A stretch of 64,000 nt of DNA, taken from positions 328,898 to 392,897 of the forward strand of contig NZ_HE997451.1 in NCBI RefSeq assembly GCF_000312525.1. The letters run 5' to 3'. This document shows, one piece after another, positions 31,438 through 43,113 of the stretch. Position numbers and translations under genes: made by a program. A model generated the notes under the pieces. The model did not search any database. It was not told where the DNA came from and saw nothing but the letters and a program-made list of their open reading frames with translations. Every line of letters starts with the position of its first letter. Within the stretch, counting starts at the first letter, position 1. Source of the stretch: Bartonella florencae (GTDB lineage Bacteria; Pseudomonadota; Alphaproteobacteria; Rhizobiales; Rhizobiaceae).

Positions 31438-34218
31438 TTATTTTTCTTCGCTCACATCAACCGTATCAGAATGTTTTCCCGCATCATCATCTACTTGATG
31501 ATCATCCTCTTCAGATTCAGAAATACGCTCAACCGATACGACCTTTTCACCTTCAGCTGTATTGAAAATTGTTACCCCCTTAGTTGAACGCCCTGCTATA
31601 CGAATACCTTCAACGGGAACACGAATAAGCTGCCCCCCATCTGACACCAACATAATTTGATCTTGCGCCTTCACTGGAAAAGACGCCACTAACTTACCAA
31701 TTTCAGCGGTTTTAGATGGGTCTGTTGCACGAATTCCTTTGCCACCACGTCCCGAAATCCGGAATTCATAAGAAGAAGAGCGTTTTCCATAACCAAACTC
31801 ACTCACGGTTAACAGCATCTGCTCGCGTGCCTGAAGTTCTGCATAGCGCTCCTCTGTCAGCTCTGTCTCAATTCCTACATCTTCTTCATCAAGAGTTACA
31901 ATATCTTCTGCATCAGTGCCATCAGCACGTCGTTCATTAATCACACGTTTAATGTAAGCAGAACGTTCAATTGACGTAGCTTCAACATGTTCTAAGAGCG
32001 TCATCGAAATGACTTTATCACCATTAGCCAAATTAATACCACGAACCCCAACTGAATTACGTCCGACAAAAACACGAACCTCAACGACTGGAAAACGAAT
32101 ACATTGTCCATTAGCGGTCGTTAGCACAACATCATCACGTTCTGTACAAGTTTCAACAGAAAGAATTTCATCACCTTCTTCATCAAGTTTCATGGCAATT
32201 TTGCCATTACGATTAACCTGGACAAAATCTGATAATTTATTACGACGCACAGTTCCACGCGTCGTTGCGAACATGACATCCAATGCGCTCCAACTTGATT
32301 CATCCTCTGGTAAGGGCATAATCGTTGTTATGCGCTCACCTTGCTGCAAAGGCAGAAGATTAATCAGAGCTCGCCCACGCGATTGCGGCGTACCAAGTGG
32401 TAAACGCCAAACTTTTTCTTTATAGACAATTCCACGCGACGAAAAGAAGAGAACTGGTGTATGCGTATTGGCCACAAATAAACGCGTTACAAAATCCTCA
32501 TCTTTTGTAGACATACCAGAACGCCCCTTACCACCACGACGTTGCGCACGGTATGTATTGAGAGGAACGCGCTTAATATAGCCGCTATGGCTCACCGTTA
32601 CCACCATATCCTCTGGTGCAATAAGATCTTCACTCTCCATCTCAGCGCTACCAAAACCAAATACAGTGCGTCGAGGTGTTGCGAACTCCTCACGAAGAGC
32701 TTTTAGCTCATCCTTAACAATACCCATGATACGTGAACGTGAAGCCAAAATATCAAGATAATCGGTAATATCCACTCCGATTTTATTTAATTCATCAGCA
32801 ATTTCATCACGTCCAAGTGCTGTCAACCTTTGCAAGCGCAATTCCAAAATAGCACGCGCCTGCTCTTCAGAGAGATTATAAGTATTATCTTCATGAATAA
32901 TATGACGGGGATCATCAATAAGTTTAATTAAAGGTGCTACATCGGCAGCTGGCCAGCGCCGCTCCATTAATTGTGTACGCGCTGTCTGTGGATCAGATGC
33001 TTTGCGAATAAGTGCTATAATTTCATCAATATTAGCAACAGCAAGAGCAAGACCAACCAAAACATGCGCACGTTCCCGCGCTTTACGCAAAAGATATTTT
33101 GTTCGCCGACTGACAACTTCTTCACGGAAAGCAACAAACGCACGAAGCATATCAAGCAATGTCATCTGTTCAGGCTTTCCCCCGTTTAATGCTACCATAT
33201 TACAACCAAAAGAAGTTTGCAGTGGCGTATAACGATACAATTGATTCAAAACAATTTCCGCAACCGCATCTTTCTTCATCTCAATAACAACGCGATATCC
33301 ATCACGGTCAGACTCATCACGCAAATCAGAGATTCCCTCTATGCGTTTATCACGCACCAACTCAGCCATTTTCTCAATCATCGTTGCTTTATTAACTTGA
33401 TAAGGAATTTCACTCACAATAATTGCTTGTCGACCACTGCGAATTTCTTCAATATCAACTTTAGCGCGCATAATAATTGAACCACGCCCTGTTTCATAAG
33501 CCGATCGAACACCGGAATGGCCAAGAATAATACCACCTGTAGGGAAATCAGGACCTGGAATGATTTCAATAATCTTATCAAGAGTGATATTGGGATCATC
33601 AATCAAAGCGATACAACCATCAATGACCTCACCAAGATTATGGGGCGGAATATTGGTAGCCATTCCCACAGCAATACCCCCTGATCCATTAACCAAAAGA
33701 TTGGGGAAACGTGCTGGTAAAACGACCGGTTCACGCTCACGCCCATCATAATTATCTTGGAAATCAACGGTCTCTTTATCAATATCAATCAACAGCTGTT
33801 CTGAAACTTTTTCTAAACGACATTCGGTGTAACGCATTGCAGCAGGAGGATCACCATCAACAGAACCAAAATTTCCTTGACCATCAATCAACGGATTTCG
33901 TAAAGAAAAATCCTGTGCCATACGCACCAAAGCATCATAAATTGAAGCATCACCATGGGGATGAAATTTCCCCATAACTTCACCAACAACCCCAGCAGAC
34001 TTACGATAAGATTTATTAAAAGAAAGCCCCATTTCATTCATAGCATGAAGAATACGCCGATGAACAGGTTTAAGACCATCACGGACATCCGGAAGAGCAC
34101 GCGAAACAATCACGCTCATTGCATAATCGAGATAAGAGCGTTGCATTTCATCAATAATACTGATTGGTTCAATACCGGTCAGCACATCACGTTCTGGGTG
34201 TGGAATAAGATCGGTCAC
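31438..34218 (-). CDS. gyrA: DNA gyrase subunit A
   Basis: Breakage-reunion subunit of gyrase, which introduces negative supercoils. The catalytic tyrosine lies in [10 protein letters not shown] near residue 130. The quinolone-resistance region reads [12 protein letters not shown] (residues 84-95): Ala91 (codon 33946-33948) stands where E. coli has Ser83, while Asp95 matches Asp87. The C-terminal beta-pinwheel includes the GyrA box [10 protein letters not shown] near residue 550, and the tail is acidic. 926 residues. The start is GTG at 34218, with no strong ribosome binding site visible. Confidence 0.97.
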   Translation of the reverse strand: MTDLIPHPERDVLTGIEPISIIDEMQRSYLDYAMSVIVSRALPDVRDGLKPVHRRILHAMNEMGLSFNKSYRKSAGVVGEVMGKFHPHGDASIYDALVRMAQDFSLRNPLIDGQGNFGSVDGDPPAAMRYTECRLEKVSEQLLIDIDKETVDFQDNYDGREREPVVLPARFPNLLVNGSGGIAVGMATNIPPHNLGEVIDGCIALIDDPNITLDKIIEIIPGPDFPTGGIILGHSGVRSAYETGRGSIIMRAKVDIEEIRSGRQAIIVSEIPYQVNKATMIEKMAELVRDKRIEGISDLRDESDRDGYRVVIEMKKDAVAEIVLNQLYRYTPLQTSFGCNMVALNGGKPEQMTLLDMLRAFVAFREEVVSRRTKYLLRKARERAHVLVGLALAVANIDEIIALIRKASDPQTARTQLMERRWPAADVAPLIKLIDDPRHIIHEDNTYNLSEEQARAILELRLQRLTALGRDEIADELNKIGVDITDYLDILASRSRIMGIVKDELKALREEFATPRRTVFGFGSAEMESEDLIAPEDMVVTVSHSGYIKRVPLNTYRAQRRGGKGRSGMSTKDEDFVTRLFVANTHTPVLFFSSRGIVYKEKVWRLPLGTPQSRGRALINLLPLQQGERITTIMPLPEDESSWSALDVMFATTRGTVRRNKLSDFVQVNRNGKIAMKLDEEGDEILSVETCTERDDVVLTTANGQCIRFPVVEVRVFVGRNSVGVRGINLANGDKVISMTLLEHVEATSIERSAYIKRVINERRADGTDAEDIVTLDEEDVGIETELTEERYAELQAREQMLLTVSEFGYGKRSSSYEFRISGRGGKGIRATDPSKTAEIGKLVASFPVKAQDQIMLVSDGGQLIRVPVEGIRIAGRSTKGVTIFNTAEGEKVVSVERISESEEDDHQVDDDAGKHSDTVDVSEEK

Positions 34219-34449
34219 GGTTTCAAGACTTTCAAAAAAGAATCACTTTGCTTAGTTTATATCGAAAAATGCAAAAAAATGCCAATTTCTCTCCTCTAAT
34301 GGAAAGAAATTTAACAATAATTTTCAACGTGTTATTTATTCGTAATTAAAATCATAGATAAAACACTCAAGACTTTAAACTCCCCAAACTTTAAAAATCT
34401 TAAAAGAAACAATAAAAATTACGATAAGAATAGCGTAATTTAAAAGCTA

Positions 34450-34968
34450 TTAAAAAGGCACGTCATCATCTAATTTATGTGAAAAACTTTCTTCTTCTTG
34501 ACTATTATTTTGACCAAAAGCATTTCTTTGATGAAAGCTATTATCGCCAAAACCACCACTGCCATAATTGCCACCGGACTGATTTGCTCCTTGCATTTGT
34601 TCCCCACCAACTCCCCCACGTCCGTCAAGCATTTGTAATTCACCACGGTATTTTTGCAAAACAACCTCTGTTGTATAACGATCATTGCCATTCTGATCTT
34701 GCCATTTTCGTGTTTGCAACTGTCCTTCAATGTAGATTTTACTGCCTTTTTTTAAATATTGCTCTACAACTTTGACAAGGTTTTCGTTAAAAATAACGAT
34801 ATTATGCCACTCCGTGCGCTCTTTTCGTTCATTTGTATTACGATCACGCCAACTTTCTGAGGTAGCAATACGTAAATTTGCTACTTGATCACCAGAATTC
34901 AAACGGCGAATCTCAGGATCTGCGCCAAGATTACCAATCAAAATAACTTTATTAAGGCTACCAGCCAT
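34450..34968 (-). CDS. ssb: Single-stranded DNA-binding protein
   Basis: Coats single-stranded DNA in replication and repair. The OB fold covers residues 1-115 ([18 protein letters not shown], then [34 protein letters not shown]). A Gly/Gln/Asn-rich linker and the acidic tip DDDVPF, the docking peptide for partner proteins, end the protein. 172 residues. A GGAG site lies eight bases before the ATG. A decayed partial copy of the OB fold sits immediately upstream. Confidence 0.97.
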   Translation of the reverse strand: MAGSLNKVILIGNLGADPEIRRLNSGDQVANLRIATSESWRDRNTNERKERTEWHNIVIFNENLVKVVEQYLKKGSKIYIEGQLQTRKWQDQNGNDRYTTEVVLQKYRGELQMLDGRGGVGGEQMQGANQSGGNYGSGGFGDNSFHQRNAFGQNNSQEEESFSHKLDDDVPF

Positions 34969-34978
34969 CGCATAAACT

Positions 34979-35089
34979 CCAAAATTTTAATTCGCAAATA
35001 ACTTTTATTGCATAGCGGTCATTATAACCTTGTCCTTTGCATATCTGCAATTGACCTTCAATATTGATTTTGCTACCCTTTCTAAGGTA
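34979..35089 (-). pseudogene. Fragment of a second ssb gene
   Basis: The minus-strand frame from 35089 reads YLRKGSKINIEGQLQICKG, then [15 protein letters not shown]. This aligns over about 37 codons with residues 83-121 of the intact ssb next to it ([19 protein letters not shown], then [14 protein letters not shown]). Similarity stops on both sides, so only the middle of the OB fold remains. The similarity is also visible at the DNA level (35046-35082 versus 34717-34755). It probably records a partial tandem duplication or an old paralogue in decay. Confidence 0.75.
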
Positions 35090-35297
35090 ACATATCATGT
35101 AATTATAACATAAAGATGCTAACAACGCATAGTTTATTCCATCATCAAAGAATAAAAAGCTGTTTTCTCCATTTTATTTTCCACATAACTTATATTCCGT
35201 ATCCTCGTTAAAGCCATGAAAAACATTGTAATTCTAAAAAACAGTTTTATGCTACTTTAAAATGCTCAGTTTTTGTCTCATACGCCAAGGGTAAAAT
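35090..35297. other. ssb-uvrA divergent spacer
   Basis: The rest of the spacer between the divergent ssb and uvrA genes, upstream of the ssb fragment. The promoters for both genes, perhaps damage-inducible, are expected here. I see no GTTC-N7-GTTC type SOS box. Confidence 0.4.
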
Positions 35298-38189
35298 ATG
35301 GCTCTTCAAAAATACATCTCTATTCGCGGTGCGCGTGAGCATAACCTTAAAAATATTGATCTCGATCTGCCTCGTGACAAACTCATTGTTATCACGGGGC
35401 TTTCTGGCTCAGGGAAGTCTTCTTTAGCTTTTGATACAATCTACGCTGAAGGTCAACGTCGTTATGTTGAAAGCCTCTCTGCTTACGCGCGCCAATTTCT
35501 GGAAGTGATGCAGAAGCCAGATGTCGACCGCATAGATGGACTTTCTCCAGCTATTTCCATTGAACAAAAAACAACCAGCCGCAATCCACGCTCAACGGTA
35601 GGAACTGTCACTGAAATTCACGACTATATGCGTCTCCTTTTTGCACGTATTGGTATTCCTCATTCCCCTGCTACAGAACTTCCCATTGAAAGCCAGACGG
35701 TAAGCCAAATGGTTGATCAAATTATGTCCTTACCAGAAGGCACACGGATTTTTATTATGGCTCCTCTGGTACGAGGAAGAAAAGGAGAATATAAAAAAGA
35801 GCTCACCGAGCTTTTAAAAAAAGGTTTTCAGCGTGCTAAAGTGGACGGAAAGTTCTATGAAATTCCTGATATTCCTCCTCTTGATAAAAAATATAAACAC
35901 GACATAGATGTGGTAGTAGACCGTATTGTTGTCAACCATGATATTGCCTCTCGCTTAGCGGATAGTATAGAAACCTGTTTACAGCTCGCAAATGGGATAG
36001 CGGTTGCTGAAATGGCAGACCAACCTTTGGCACAAAAAGAAACCACAAAGGACTCGGCTTATAAATCAAAAAATGAAACGCACAAACGGCTTATTTTTTC
36101 AGAAAGGTTTTCCTGTCCCCTATCTGGATTTTCTATTCCTGAAATTGAACCACGACTTTTCTCATTCAATAACCCTTTTGGCGCTTGCCCTCTTTGCGAC
36201 GGTCTTGGCATCAAAAAGGCAGTAGACCCAATAAAAATTGTACCCAATAAAAATCTTACCCTAAAAGATGGAGCAATTGCACCTTGGTCTAAATCATCCT
36301 CACCGTATTACAGGCAAACATTAGAAGCATTAGGAAAAGCTTACGGATTCAAACGCACCGATAAATGGTGTGATCTCTCTGACAAAGCGCAACATGCTAT
36401 TCTTTATGGTACAAAAGGAAAAGAAATCTCCTTTATTTACAAAAACGATTCAAGTTCACATAAAACAACTGAATATTTTGAAGGGATCATTCCCAATATG
36501 GAGCGGAGATGGAAAGAAACGGATTCTGCATGGTTACGTGAAGAAATCGAACATTATATGTCTTCTTCTCCCTGTCCAGCTTGTCATGGGTATCGTTTAA
36601 AACCAGAAGCGCTTGCTGTCAAAATTCATGGAATGCATATTGGACAAATATCAGAGCTTTCTATCCTAAAAGCCGATGATTGGTTTGCTAATATTGATCA
36701 ATATCTCACGGAAAAACAACGCAATATTGCTATACGTATTTTAAAAGAAATTCGTGAACGTCTTGCTTTTTTAAATCATGTAGGGCTTGAATATCTCACC
36801 TTATCTCGCAATTCAGGCACCCTTTCAGGGGGAGAAAGTCAACGCATTCGATTAGCATCCCAGATTGGCTCTGGTCTGACAGGTGTTCTTTACATTTTGG
36901 ATGAGCCCTCCATCGGTTTACACCAACGCGATAATGAACGCCTTTTACAAATGCTGCACCATCTGCGTGATCTTGGCAATACAGTTATTGTTGTTGAACA
37001 TGATGAAGATGCCATTCGCACGGCAGACTATGTAGTTGATATGGGGCCTGCTGCTGGTGTTCATGGTGGAGAAATCATAGCACAAGGTAGCCCACAAGAA
37101 ATTATAGAAAATCCCTTCTCTCTCACAGGTCAATATCTTTCAGGAAAAATGGCTATTAAAGTGCCTACTCAACGGCGCAAAATATCAAAAACGAAAACAC
37201 TTAAAATCATTGGTGCCCGTGGAAATAACCTAAAAAATATCAGTGCGAACATTCCTCTTGGAACTTTCACGTGCATCACTGGCGTTTCGGGTGGTGGAAA
37301 ATCAACATTTCTTATTGAAACGCTTTTCAAAGCTGCCTCGCATCACATCATGGGCAGTTATCATAGTCCCGCAATTTACGATAAAATTGAAGGATTAGAG
37401 TTTCTTGATAAAGTCATCGATATCAACCAAGCACCCATTGGACGCACCCCTCGCTCTAATCCTGCAACTTATACAGGCGCATTTACTCCAATTCGCGAAT
37501 GGTTTGCCGAACTTCCAGAATCGAAAGCGCGCGGTTATAAAGCAGGACGTTTTTCATTTAATGTTAAAGGAGGTCGTTGCGAAGCGTGTCAAGGTGATGG
37601 AGTTATTAAAATTGAAATGCATTTTTTACCTGATGTATATGTTACTTGCGATGTCTGCCAAGGAAAACGCTATAATCGAGAAACGCTAGAAGTAAAGTTT
37701 AAAGAACAATCCATTGCTGATATTTTGGATATGACTATTGAAAAAGCAGAAGAATTTTTCCAAGCTGTGCCCAGCATTCATAACAAACTAAAAACACTCA
37801 TGAAAGTTGGTCTTGGCTACATCAAAGTAGGGCAACAAGCTACAACGCTTTCTGGCGGTGAAGCCCAACGTGTAAAACTTGCGAAAGAGCTTTCACGAAA
37901 AACAACAGGACGTACACTCTACATTTTAGACGAACCAACCACAGGTCTACATTTTCATGATATTTCTAAACTTCTTGAAGTGCTACATGAACTTGTCGAG
38001 CAAGGCAATACAGTTCTCATCATTGAACATAATCTTGAGGTTATAAAAACTGCTGACTGGATTATTGATCTCGGACCAGAAGGTGGAGATCGTGGTGGTG
38101 AAATTGTTGCTGTTGGGCGTCCTGAAGATATTATTCATGTTTCAACTTCTTATACGGGAAAATTTTTGAAAGAAATTTTACAGCGTTAA
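35298..38189 (+). CDS. uvrA: Excinuclease ABC subunit A
   Basis: Damage-recognition ATPase of nucleotide excision repair. It has two ABC modules: Walker [10 protein letters not shown] near residue 34 and GVSGGGKST near 661, and signature motifs [11 protein letters not shown] near 512 and [11 protein letters not shown] near 851. The second zinc site is complete (CEAC..CDVC). The first reads [12 protein letters not shown], with Ser replacing one Cys; I recall the same variant in other alphaproteobacterial UvrA proteins. 963 residues, full length. Monocistronic, divergent from ssb. Confidence 0.97.
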   Translation: MALQKYISIRGAREHNLKNIDLDLPRDKLIVITGLSGSGKSSLAFDTIYAEGQRRYVESLSAYARQFLEVMQKPDVDRIDGLSPAISIEQKTTSRNPRSTVGTVTEIHDYMRLLFARIGIPHSPATELPIESQTVSQMVDQIMSLPEGTRIFIMAPLVRGRKGEYKKELTELLKKGFQRAKVDGKFYEIPDIPPLDKKYKHDIDVVVDRIVVNHDIASRLADSIETCLQLANGIAVAEMADQPLAQKETTKDSAYKSKNETHKRLIFSERFSCPLSGFSIPEIEPRLFSFNNPFGACPLCDGLGIKKAVDPIKIVPNKNLTLKDGAIAPWSKSSSPYYRQTLEALGKAYGFKRTDKWCDLSDKAQHAILYGTKGKEISFIYKNDSSSHKTTEYFEGIIPNMERRWKETDSAWLREEIEHYMSSSPCPACHGYRLKPEALAVKIHGMHIGQISELSILKADDWFANIDQYLTEKQRNIAIRILKEIRERLAFLNHVGLEYLTLSRNSGTLSGGESQRIRLASQIGSGLTGVLYILDEPSIGLHQRDNERLLQMLHHLRDLGNTVIVVEHDEDAIRTADYVVDMGPAAGVHGGEIIAQGSPQEIIENPFSLTGQYLSGKMAIKVPTQRRKISKTKTLKIIGARGNNLKNISANIPLGTFTCITGVSGGGKSTFLIETLFKAASHHIMGSYHSPAIYDKIEGLEFLDKVIDINQAPIGRTPRSNPATYTGAFTPIREWFAELPESKARGYKAGRFSFNVKGGRCEACQGDGVIKIEMHFLPDVYVTCDVCQGKRYNRETLEVKFKEQSIADILDMTIEKAEEFFQAVPSIHNKLKTLMKVGLGYIKVGQQATTLSGGEAQRVKLAKELSRKTTGRTLYILDEPTTGLHFHDISKLLEVLHELVEQGNTVLIIEHNLEVIKTADWIIDLGPEGGDRGGEIVAVGRPEDIIHVSTSYTGKFLKEILQR

Positions 38190-38465
38190 CCTTGATCTCA
38201 TTCCAATTTTCAAAGATATTTCCATTATAAAATAAGAATATGATAGAGCTAAAGAAACTCAAACATCTCTTAATTTATGCGCTACAAGCTTTAAAGATCT
38301 TCTCTCAAAGGAGCAACAGCGCTTCACTTATGACTTATGCGAGAAAAAAACTTTCTCCACAAAATATCTGAAGTGAAATAATTTATGACTTTTTGTGTAA
38401 AAACTATCTGTTGGACATCTCACAGTTGCCAATATACTGTGATGCAGTCTAAAAAGACAAAATAA

Positions 38466-38822
<357 letters not shown>

Positions 38823-38883
38823 CAAATAACGACAAATTTCACCCCATTTTTATCCACCTCAATCCCATATAAGGAAATTGAAT

Positions 38884-40293
38884 ATGACAACTGCCTCAGA
38901 TATTATCAAACAGATTGCAGACAACGAAATCCGTTTTGTTGATTTACGTTTTACCGATCCGCGAGGAAAGTTGCATCATATCACAATGGATATCGCCGAA
39001 ATCAGTGAAGATACATTTAGCGATGGTGTTATGTTTGATGGTTCTTCAATTTCTGGATGGAAAACGATTAATGAATCTGATATGGTTTTGATACCTGATC
39101 CAGAAACAGCTCATATTGATTATTTTTTTGCACAATCTACCTTGGTTATATTCTGTGACGTACTCGATCCTGTTTCTGGGGAGTTTTATCGCAGAGATCC
39201 TCGTTCTATCGCCAAGAGGGCTGAAGTTTATATGAAATCCTTAAATATAGGAGATACAATCAATATAGGCCCAGAAGCAGAATTTTTTATCTTTGATGAT
39301 GTGCGTTATAAAACAGATCCTTACAATACAGGATTTAAACTTGATTCAAGTGAACTTCCATCTAATGATGATACGGAATATGAGGTGGGCAACCTTGGCC
39401 ATCGCCCCCGAATGAAGGGAGGTTATCTCCCCGTTCCCCCTGTCGATTCTTGTCAAGATATGCGTTCTGAGATGCTCATAGCGCTCAAAGATATGGGGGT
39501 CCGTGTCGAAAAACATCATCACGAAGTAGCAGCAGGGCAACATGAATTGGGGATTCGTTTTGATACCCTGGTTCGCGAAGCTGATAAGATGCAAATTTTT
39601 AAGTATGTGGTTCATCAAATAGCAAATAGTTATGGAAAAACAGCAACTTTCATGCCAAAGCCCGTTTTTGGTGACAATGGTTCAGGCATGCATGTTCATA
39701 TGTCCATTTGGAAAGATGGCAAACCGATCTTTGCAGGTAATGAATATGCCGGACTATCGGAAACCTGCTTATTTTTTATCGGTGGTATTATTAAGCATGC
39801 AAAAGCAATCAACGCCTTCACCAATCCATCCACAAACTCCTATAAGCGTTTAGTGCCTGGTTATGAAGCACCTGTTCTTCTTGCTTATTCTGCACGCAAT
39901 CGTTCTGCGTCCTGCCGTATTCCCATGAGTCATTCGCCAAACTCAAAACGGGTAGAAGTGCGTTTTCCAGACCCAACAGCCAATCCCTACTTAGCATTTG
40001 CAGCACTCTTAATGGCTGGTCTTGATGGAATCAAAAATAAAATTCATCCTGGACATGCTATGGATAAAGATCTTTATGATCTTCCGTTAAAAGAGCTTAA
40101 AGGAATCCCTACCGTCTCAGGAAGTCTGCGCGAAGCACTTGAAGCACTTGATAAGGATCGTAGTTTTCTGAAAGCTGGAGATGTTTTTGACGATGATCAA
40201 ATTAATTCTTTCATTGAAATAAAAATGCAAGAAGTTTTACGCTATGAAACAACACCCCATCCTGTCGAATTTGATATGTACTATTCTGTTTAA
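38884..40293 (+). CDS. glnA: Glutamine synthetase type I
   Basis: ATP-dependent ammonia assimilation into glutamine. 469 residues from the ATG at 38884, chosen because AAGGA lies nine bases upstream; a TTG two codons earlier is in frame. Metal-site motifs are present ([33 protein letters not shown]) and the C-terminal NRSASCRIP. The adenylylation tyrosine is conserved in [10 protein letters not shown] near residue 398, so covalent control through P-II should work. Followed by a strong terminator. Confidence 0.97.
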   Translation: MTTASDIIKQIADNEIRFVDLRFTDPRGKLHHITMDIAEISEDTFSDGVMFDGSSISGWKTINESDMVLIPDPETAHIDYFFAQSTLVIFCDVLDPVSGEFYRRDPRSIAKRAEVYMKSLNIGDTINIGPEAEFFIFDDVRYKTDPYNTGFKLDSSELPSNDDTEYEVGNLGHRPRMKGGYLPVPPVDSCQDMRSEMLIALKDMGVRVEKHHHEVAAGQHELGIRFDTLVREADKMQIFKYVVHQIANSYGKTATFMPKPVFGDNGSGMHVHMSIWKDGKPIFAGNEYAGLSETCLFFIGGIIKHAKAINAFTNPSTNSYKRLVPGYEAPVLLAYSARNRSASCRIPMSHSPNSKRVEVRFPDPTANPYLAFAALLMAGLDGIKNKIHPGHAMDKDLYDLPLKELKGIPTVSGSLREALEALDKDRSFLKAGDVFDDDQINSFIEIKMQEVLRYETTPHPVEFDMYYSV

Positions 40294-40322
40294 AGAAATA
40301 TCAGTTTATTCTTTTTGGTTTT

Positions 40323-40349
40323 AAAATGGAGGCAAAAGCCTCCATTTTT
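40323..40349 (+). terminator. Rho-independent terminator of glnBA
   Basis: An 11-bp perfect stem, AAAATGGAGGC (40323-40333) with GCCTCCATTTT (40338-40348), around an AAAA loop and running into T's. It ends the glnB-glnA operon. Confidence 0.92.
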
Positions 40350-40450
40350 GTGGATATACCTCTCATTAAAGAGCACAAGTGGCTTTTTGCAGGTGTGCTT
40401 TTCCTTTATAATTTTGGTGAATCTATTCCAACTAATTCACAAGGTTTCTA

Positions 40451-40996
40451 ATGCTGCGCATTTGTTTTCTGTTTTCCATTTTTTTATGCATTGCTTCTAC
40501 TCTATCGATAACCCAAGCTTCTACAATTACAAATCAAAAACTGATAACCCTTGAACAAGCAGCATTTGCTTACAGCAAAGCGATTCAAAATGCCGACGCG
40601 AATGCTATTTTAAACGCTATTCCTCCGCAAATTATCAACAGCTTAATTGCCAAAAAAAAATTCAGTAAGTCACAATTCCGACAAATCATGAAAAGTCAAA
40701 TAGAGCAATTGGCAGAAAATTATAAAATTGAAAGTATCCAAATTAACCAAAAGCAAAAACGTGAAGGCAAACTTGATAATGGCATATCTTATTTCATTAT
40801 ACCTGTAGAGTTTGTCACAAAAACAAATTCTGGAAAAAAATGCTCTATTCAAACTGAGATTATTGCTCTTCTTGAAAACGATAAGTGGTATTTTATCCGT
40901 GGAAATGATGAGGCAATCTTAAACATCACGAGTGAAGCATTTCCTGGACTTGAAAAGATAAAAATCAATCCCCAAAAAATTACAAAAATACTATAA
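40451..40996 (+). CDS. Exported protein of unknown function
   Basis: 181 residues. The N-terminus LRICFLFSIFLCIASTLSIT followed by QAS is a clear signal peptide with a signal peptidase I site near residue 24. The mature protein starts with a helical segment (LEQAAFAYSKAIQNADANAI) and ends in a beta-rich part with paired strands (FIIPVEFVTKTNSGKKCSI, ALLENDKWYFIRGND). This shape resembles small NTF2-like domains, but I do not recognise the family. It lies alone between glnA and the convergent ATP12 gene. Confidence 0.7.
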   Translation: MLRICFLFSIFLCIASTLSITQASTITNQKLITLEQAAFAYSKAIQNADANAILNAIPPQIINSLIAKKKFSKSQFRQIMKSQIEQLAENYKIESIQINQKQKREGKLDNGISYFIIPVEFVTKTNSGKKCSIQTEIIALLENDKWYFIRGNDEAILNITSEAFPGLEKIKINPQKITKIL

Positions 40997-41036
40997 TGAA
41001 AGAAAAAAGCGCATGTAAACAAAAGAAAGATTCTTC

Positions 41037-41819
41037 TTACAAACAAATTGTTATGACTGTAGCTGCAGCATTAAATTCAACTTTCTTATGAGCACGACGC
41101 ATTATTGCCTCTTCATCCACGCCCCATTGCTCTAACGTCCAATCTTCATCTAAATGGGCAATAGACCAAGCATGATCAGCATTGATTTTCCCTGCCATAA
41201 CAGCAAGCGCAATAAGAGCTGATCCTGTTAAAGTTGTCATTGTATGAAGTGCAGCAAGCATATAAGGAGACTCAACTTTACGGAGATAATTACTTACCGC
41301 TTGAAGTGCTTCGCGTGATTGTTCAACATGTATAAGTCCTTCTGTCAAATTAAACCGTGCACCAAGTTTTTCTTCTGCCCAATCCAATAAAGGATCCCAC
41401 TGTTCACATTGCCGCTGCACCAACTCTTTTGGTGTTTGTGCACGATACAAAATCATATCACAAGCAGCAAAACGCAATAAATCTTCAAAAACAACTTGCA
41501 TATCATCGGCAATGCCATCAATAACAGTATTAACAAGACGCGTCATCGGCATTTTTGCCGGATCAACAACATGCTTTTGACTCTCAAATTCCTGAGCAAC
41601 AAATTTAGCAAACACTTCCGTTGGCACAAGAAAATGACGCTTTGCGGGCGTTTTAACGGGACGTTCATCTAATAAGAGAGAAAATCCCCCCTCCTCACAA
41701 GCGATTTTCACTTCCCTATAAAACCGTTTTGGATGTAGTTGGCGTGAAAGATTTTGAGTCTTCTGAACAGAACTATTTTTATTCAAGGGCCTATCAAAAT
41801 GATTCAAAATTTCGCGCAT
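41037..41819 (-). CDS. ATP12 family chaperone
   Basis: 260-residue homologue of mitochondrial Atp12, which chaperones the alpha subunit of F1-ATPase during assembly. Diagnostic stretches are KRFYREVKIACEEGG, FSLLLDERPVKTPAKRH, DLLRFAACDMILYRAQ and the C-terminal AHLDEDWTLEQWGVDEEA. The ATG at 41819 follows GGTGGA. In related rhizobia I recall it close to an RluA-family pseudouridine synthase gene; here that gene lies 5 kb away, with the accessory cluster between. Confidence 0.92.
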   Translation of the reverse strand: MREILNHFDRPLNKNSSVQKTQNLSRQLHPKRFYREVKIACEEGGFSLLLDERPVKTPAKRHFLVPTEVFAKFVAQEFESQKHVVDPAKMPMTRLVNTVIDGIADDMQVVFEDLLRFAACDMILYRAQTPKELVQRQCEQWDPLLDWAEEKLGARFNLTEGLIHVEQSREALQAVSNYLRKVESPYMLAALHTMTTLTGSALIALAVMAGKINADHAWSIAHLDEDWTLEQWGVDEEAIMRRAHKKVEFNAAATVITICL

Positions 41820-42554
41820 ATTGTTCCACCTCTGATATTTTCAAAAAGTCGACTGTTTTTAAGATTCCATATATCTGATTAGGTTTGGAGCTACCTCCCT
41901 CCTCTCTCTAAAGAAGGGAAAATCTTACCAACACTAATCTGATTTTAAAATATATTTTATGTCTCTTTTACAAACAAAACAATGGCCTTGCCCTTCTATT
42001 CAGTAGCAACCGTTAGAACAAGTTTCAAAAAGAATTTATCTTGATTTAAAAGCCTAAACGCGTTGAATTTGCCAGTAAAAATGCATTCATCACCTTGCAA
42101 TTTATTCACTTATAAGAATGGTATCTACACTACAGCTTTTAAAATGCTTCTCACAGAACTTTAAAGCAGAAAAACGCACATCATTCAAAATATGGAGAAG
42201 TGTATTTTACTCACCAGCATACCTTTCAGCTGCAAAGACACCCCAATTATTCATCTCATATATTATTCTCCATACGCAAAGTTTTCCCTGCCTGATATCA
42301 TCACCCTAAAAAGAAGTCTTTGCTAAGATAATAAAATAACCATCATTACCTTTAAATAACTAATCTTAGAACTATTCTTTGCACAGTAGAAAAACTTACT
42401 CTTTAATTTTGGGTTATATTTTTATTAATTGTTTAATAATATTTTCGACAAGGCAGCATTAACTCATAAATTTGTATTAAAAATATAAATTAATTTACTA
42501 AATATGCTTAATATATTTTAATAATTTATTCGCATAATTAAAAAAATAGAGATC
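41820..42554. other. Spacer at the left edge of the accessory cluster
   Basis: 735 AT-rich bases. A 63-codon frame at 42118-42309 has no ribosome binding site and no recognisable content. The last 150 bases are extremely AT-rich and probably contain the promoter of the following operon; I see no inserted-element ends or direct repeats. Confidence 0.45.
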
Positions 42555-43113
42555 ATGCAATCTGAAAATAATACTTTTGTCTATACACTTGGCCCTGCAG
42601 ATACTAACTGTGCAGCAGCAGCACAATGGTGGCTTGATAATCACAATCAAAATATTTTGTCCACTGACCAAGATCCCGTATTACCTTATACGCAACTCTT
42701 GAAGAGGCATTCAATGAACTTTCTCAGAAAAAAGATGGATATCTCTTAAGTTGTGCTGCTTACCCTGATTTGCATACACTCATATTTACCCGTTTAGGTG
42801 ATATGCAAATTATTTGACAGCTTTATCATGCCTACTCACTCTATGGTTTTAGCGAAGCGCAACAACTCCGATGAAATTAAAACCGTAGCCACTCATCCTG
42901 CCCCTCAATCTCTGGTAGCTCATCAATATGACAAAGTATTTGCCAACAGCAATGCTGTTGCAGCCGTTCTTTGTAAGGCTGAAAAAGCAGATGCTTGTAT
43001 TACAACATCGTTTGCAGCAAACCGCATAAGCTAAATATTGTGGAAATTTTGGACAAGTGCCAATGGCATTTTTGCTCCAATCACTAAAGTCAGCTTATCA
43101 TGAAACAATCTGA
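42555..43113 (+). pseudogene. Frameshifted prephenate decarboxylase-like protein (BacA type)
   Basis: Three reading frames join into one protein of about 186 residues. Frame 0 from 42555 starts with VYTLGPADTNCAAAAQWW. The next frame from about 42686 reads LYATLEEAFNELSQ to LGDMQI, and stops at 42815. Frame 0 resumes with DSFIMPTHSMVLAKR, then HPAPQSLVAH, ANSNAVAAV and CITTSFAANRIS; a last shift after 43031 gives FGQVPMAFLL. The TLGPxxT opening, the HPxPxxL segment and the later ANS/TTSFAA segment match, from memory, the layout of BacA, which decarboxylates prephenate in bacilysin synthesis, and prephenate dehydratase domains generally. Length is also like BacA. Its end overlaps the next gene's ATG. 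Confidence 0.72.

Noticed and set aside
42118-42309. 63-codon ORF left of the accessory cluster
   Set aside because: No ribosome binding site and no recognisable content; likely spurious.
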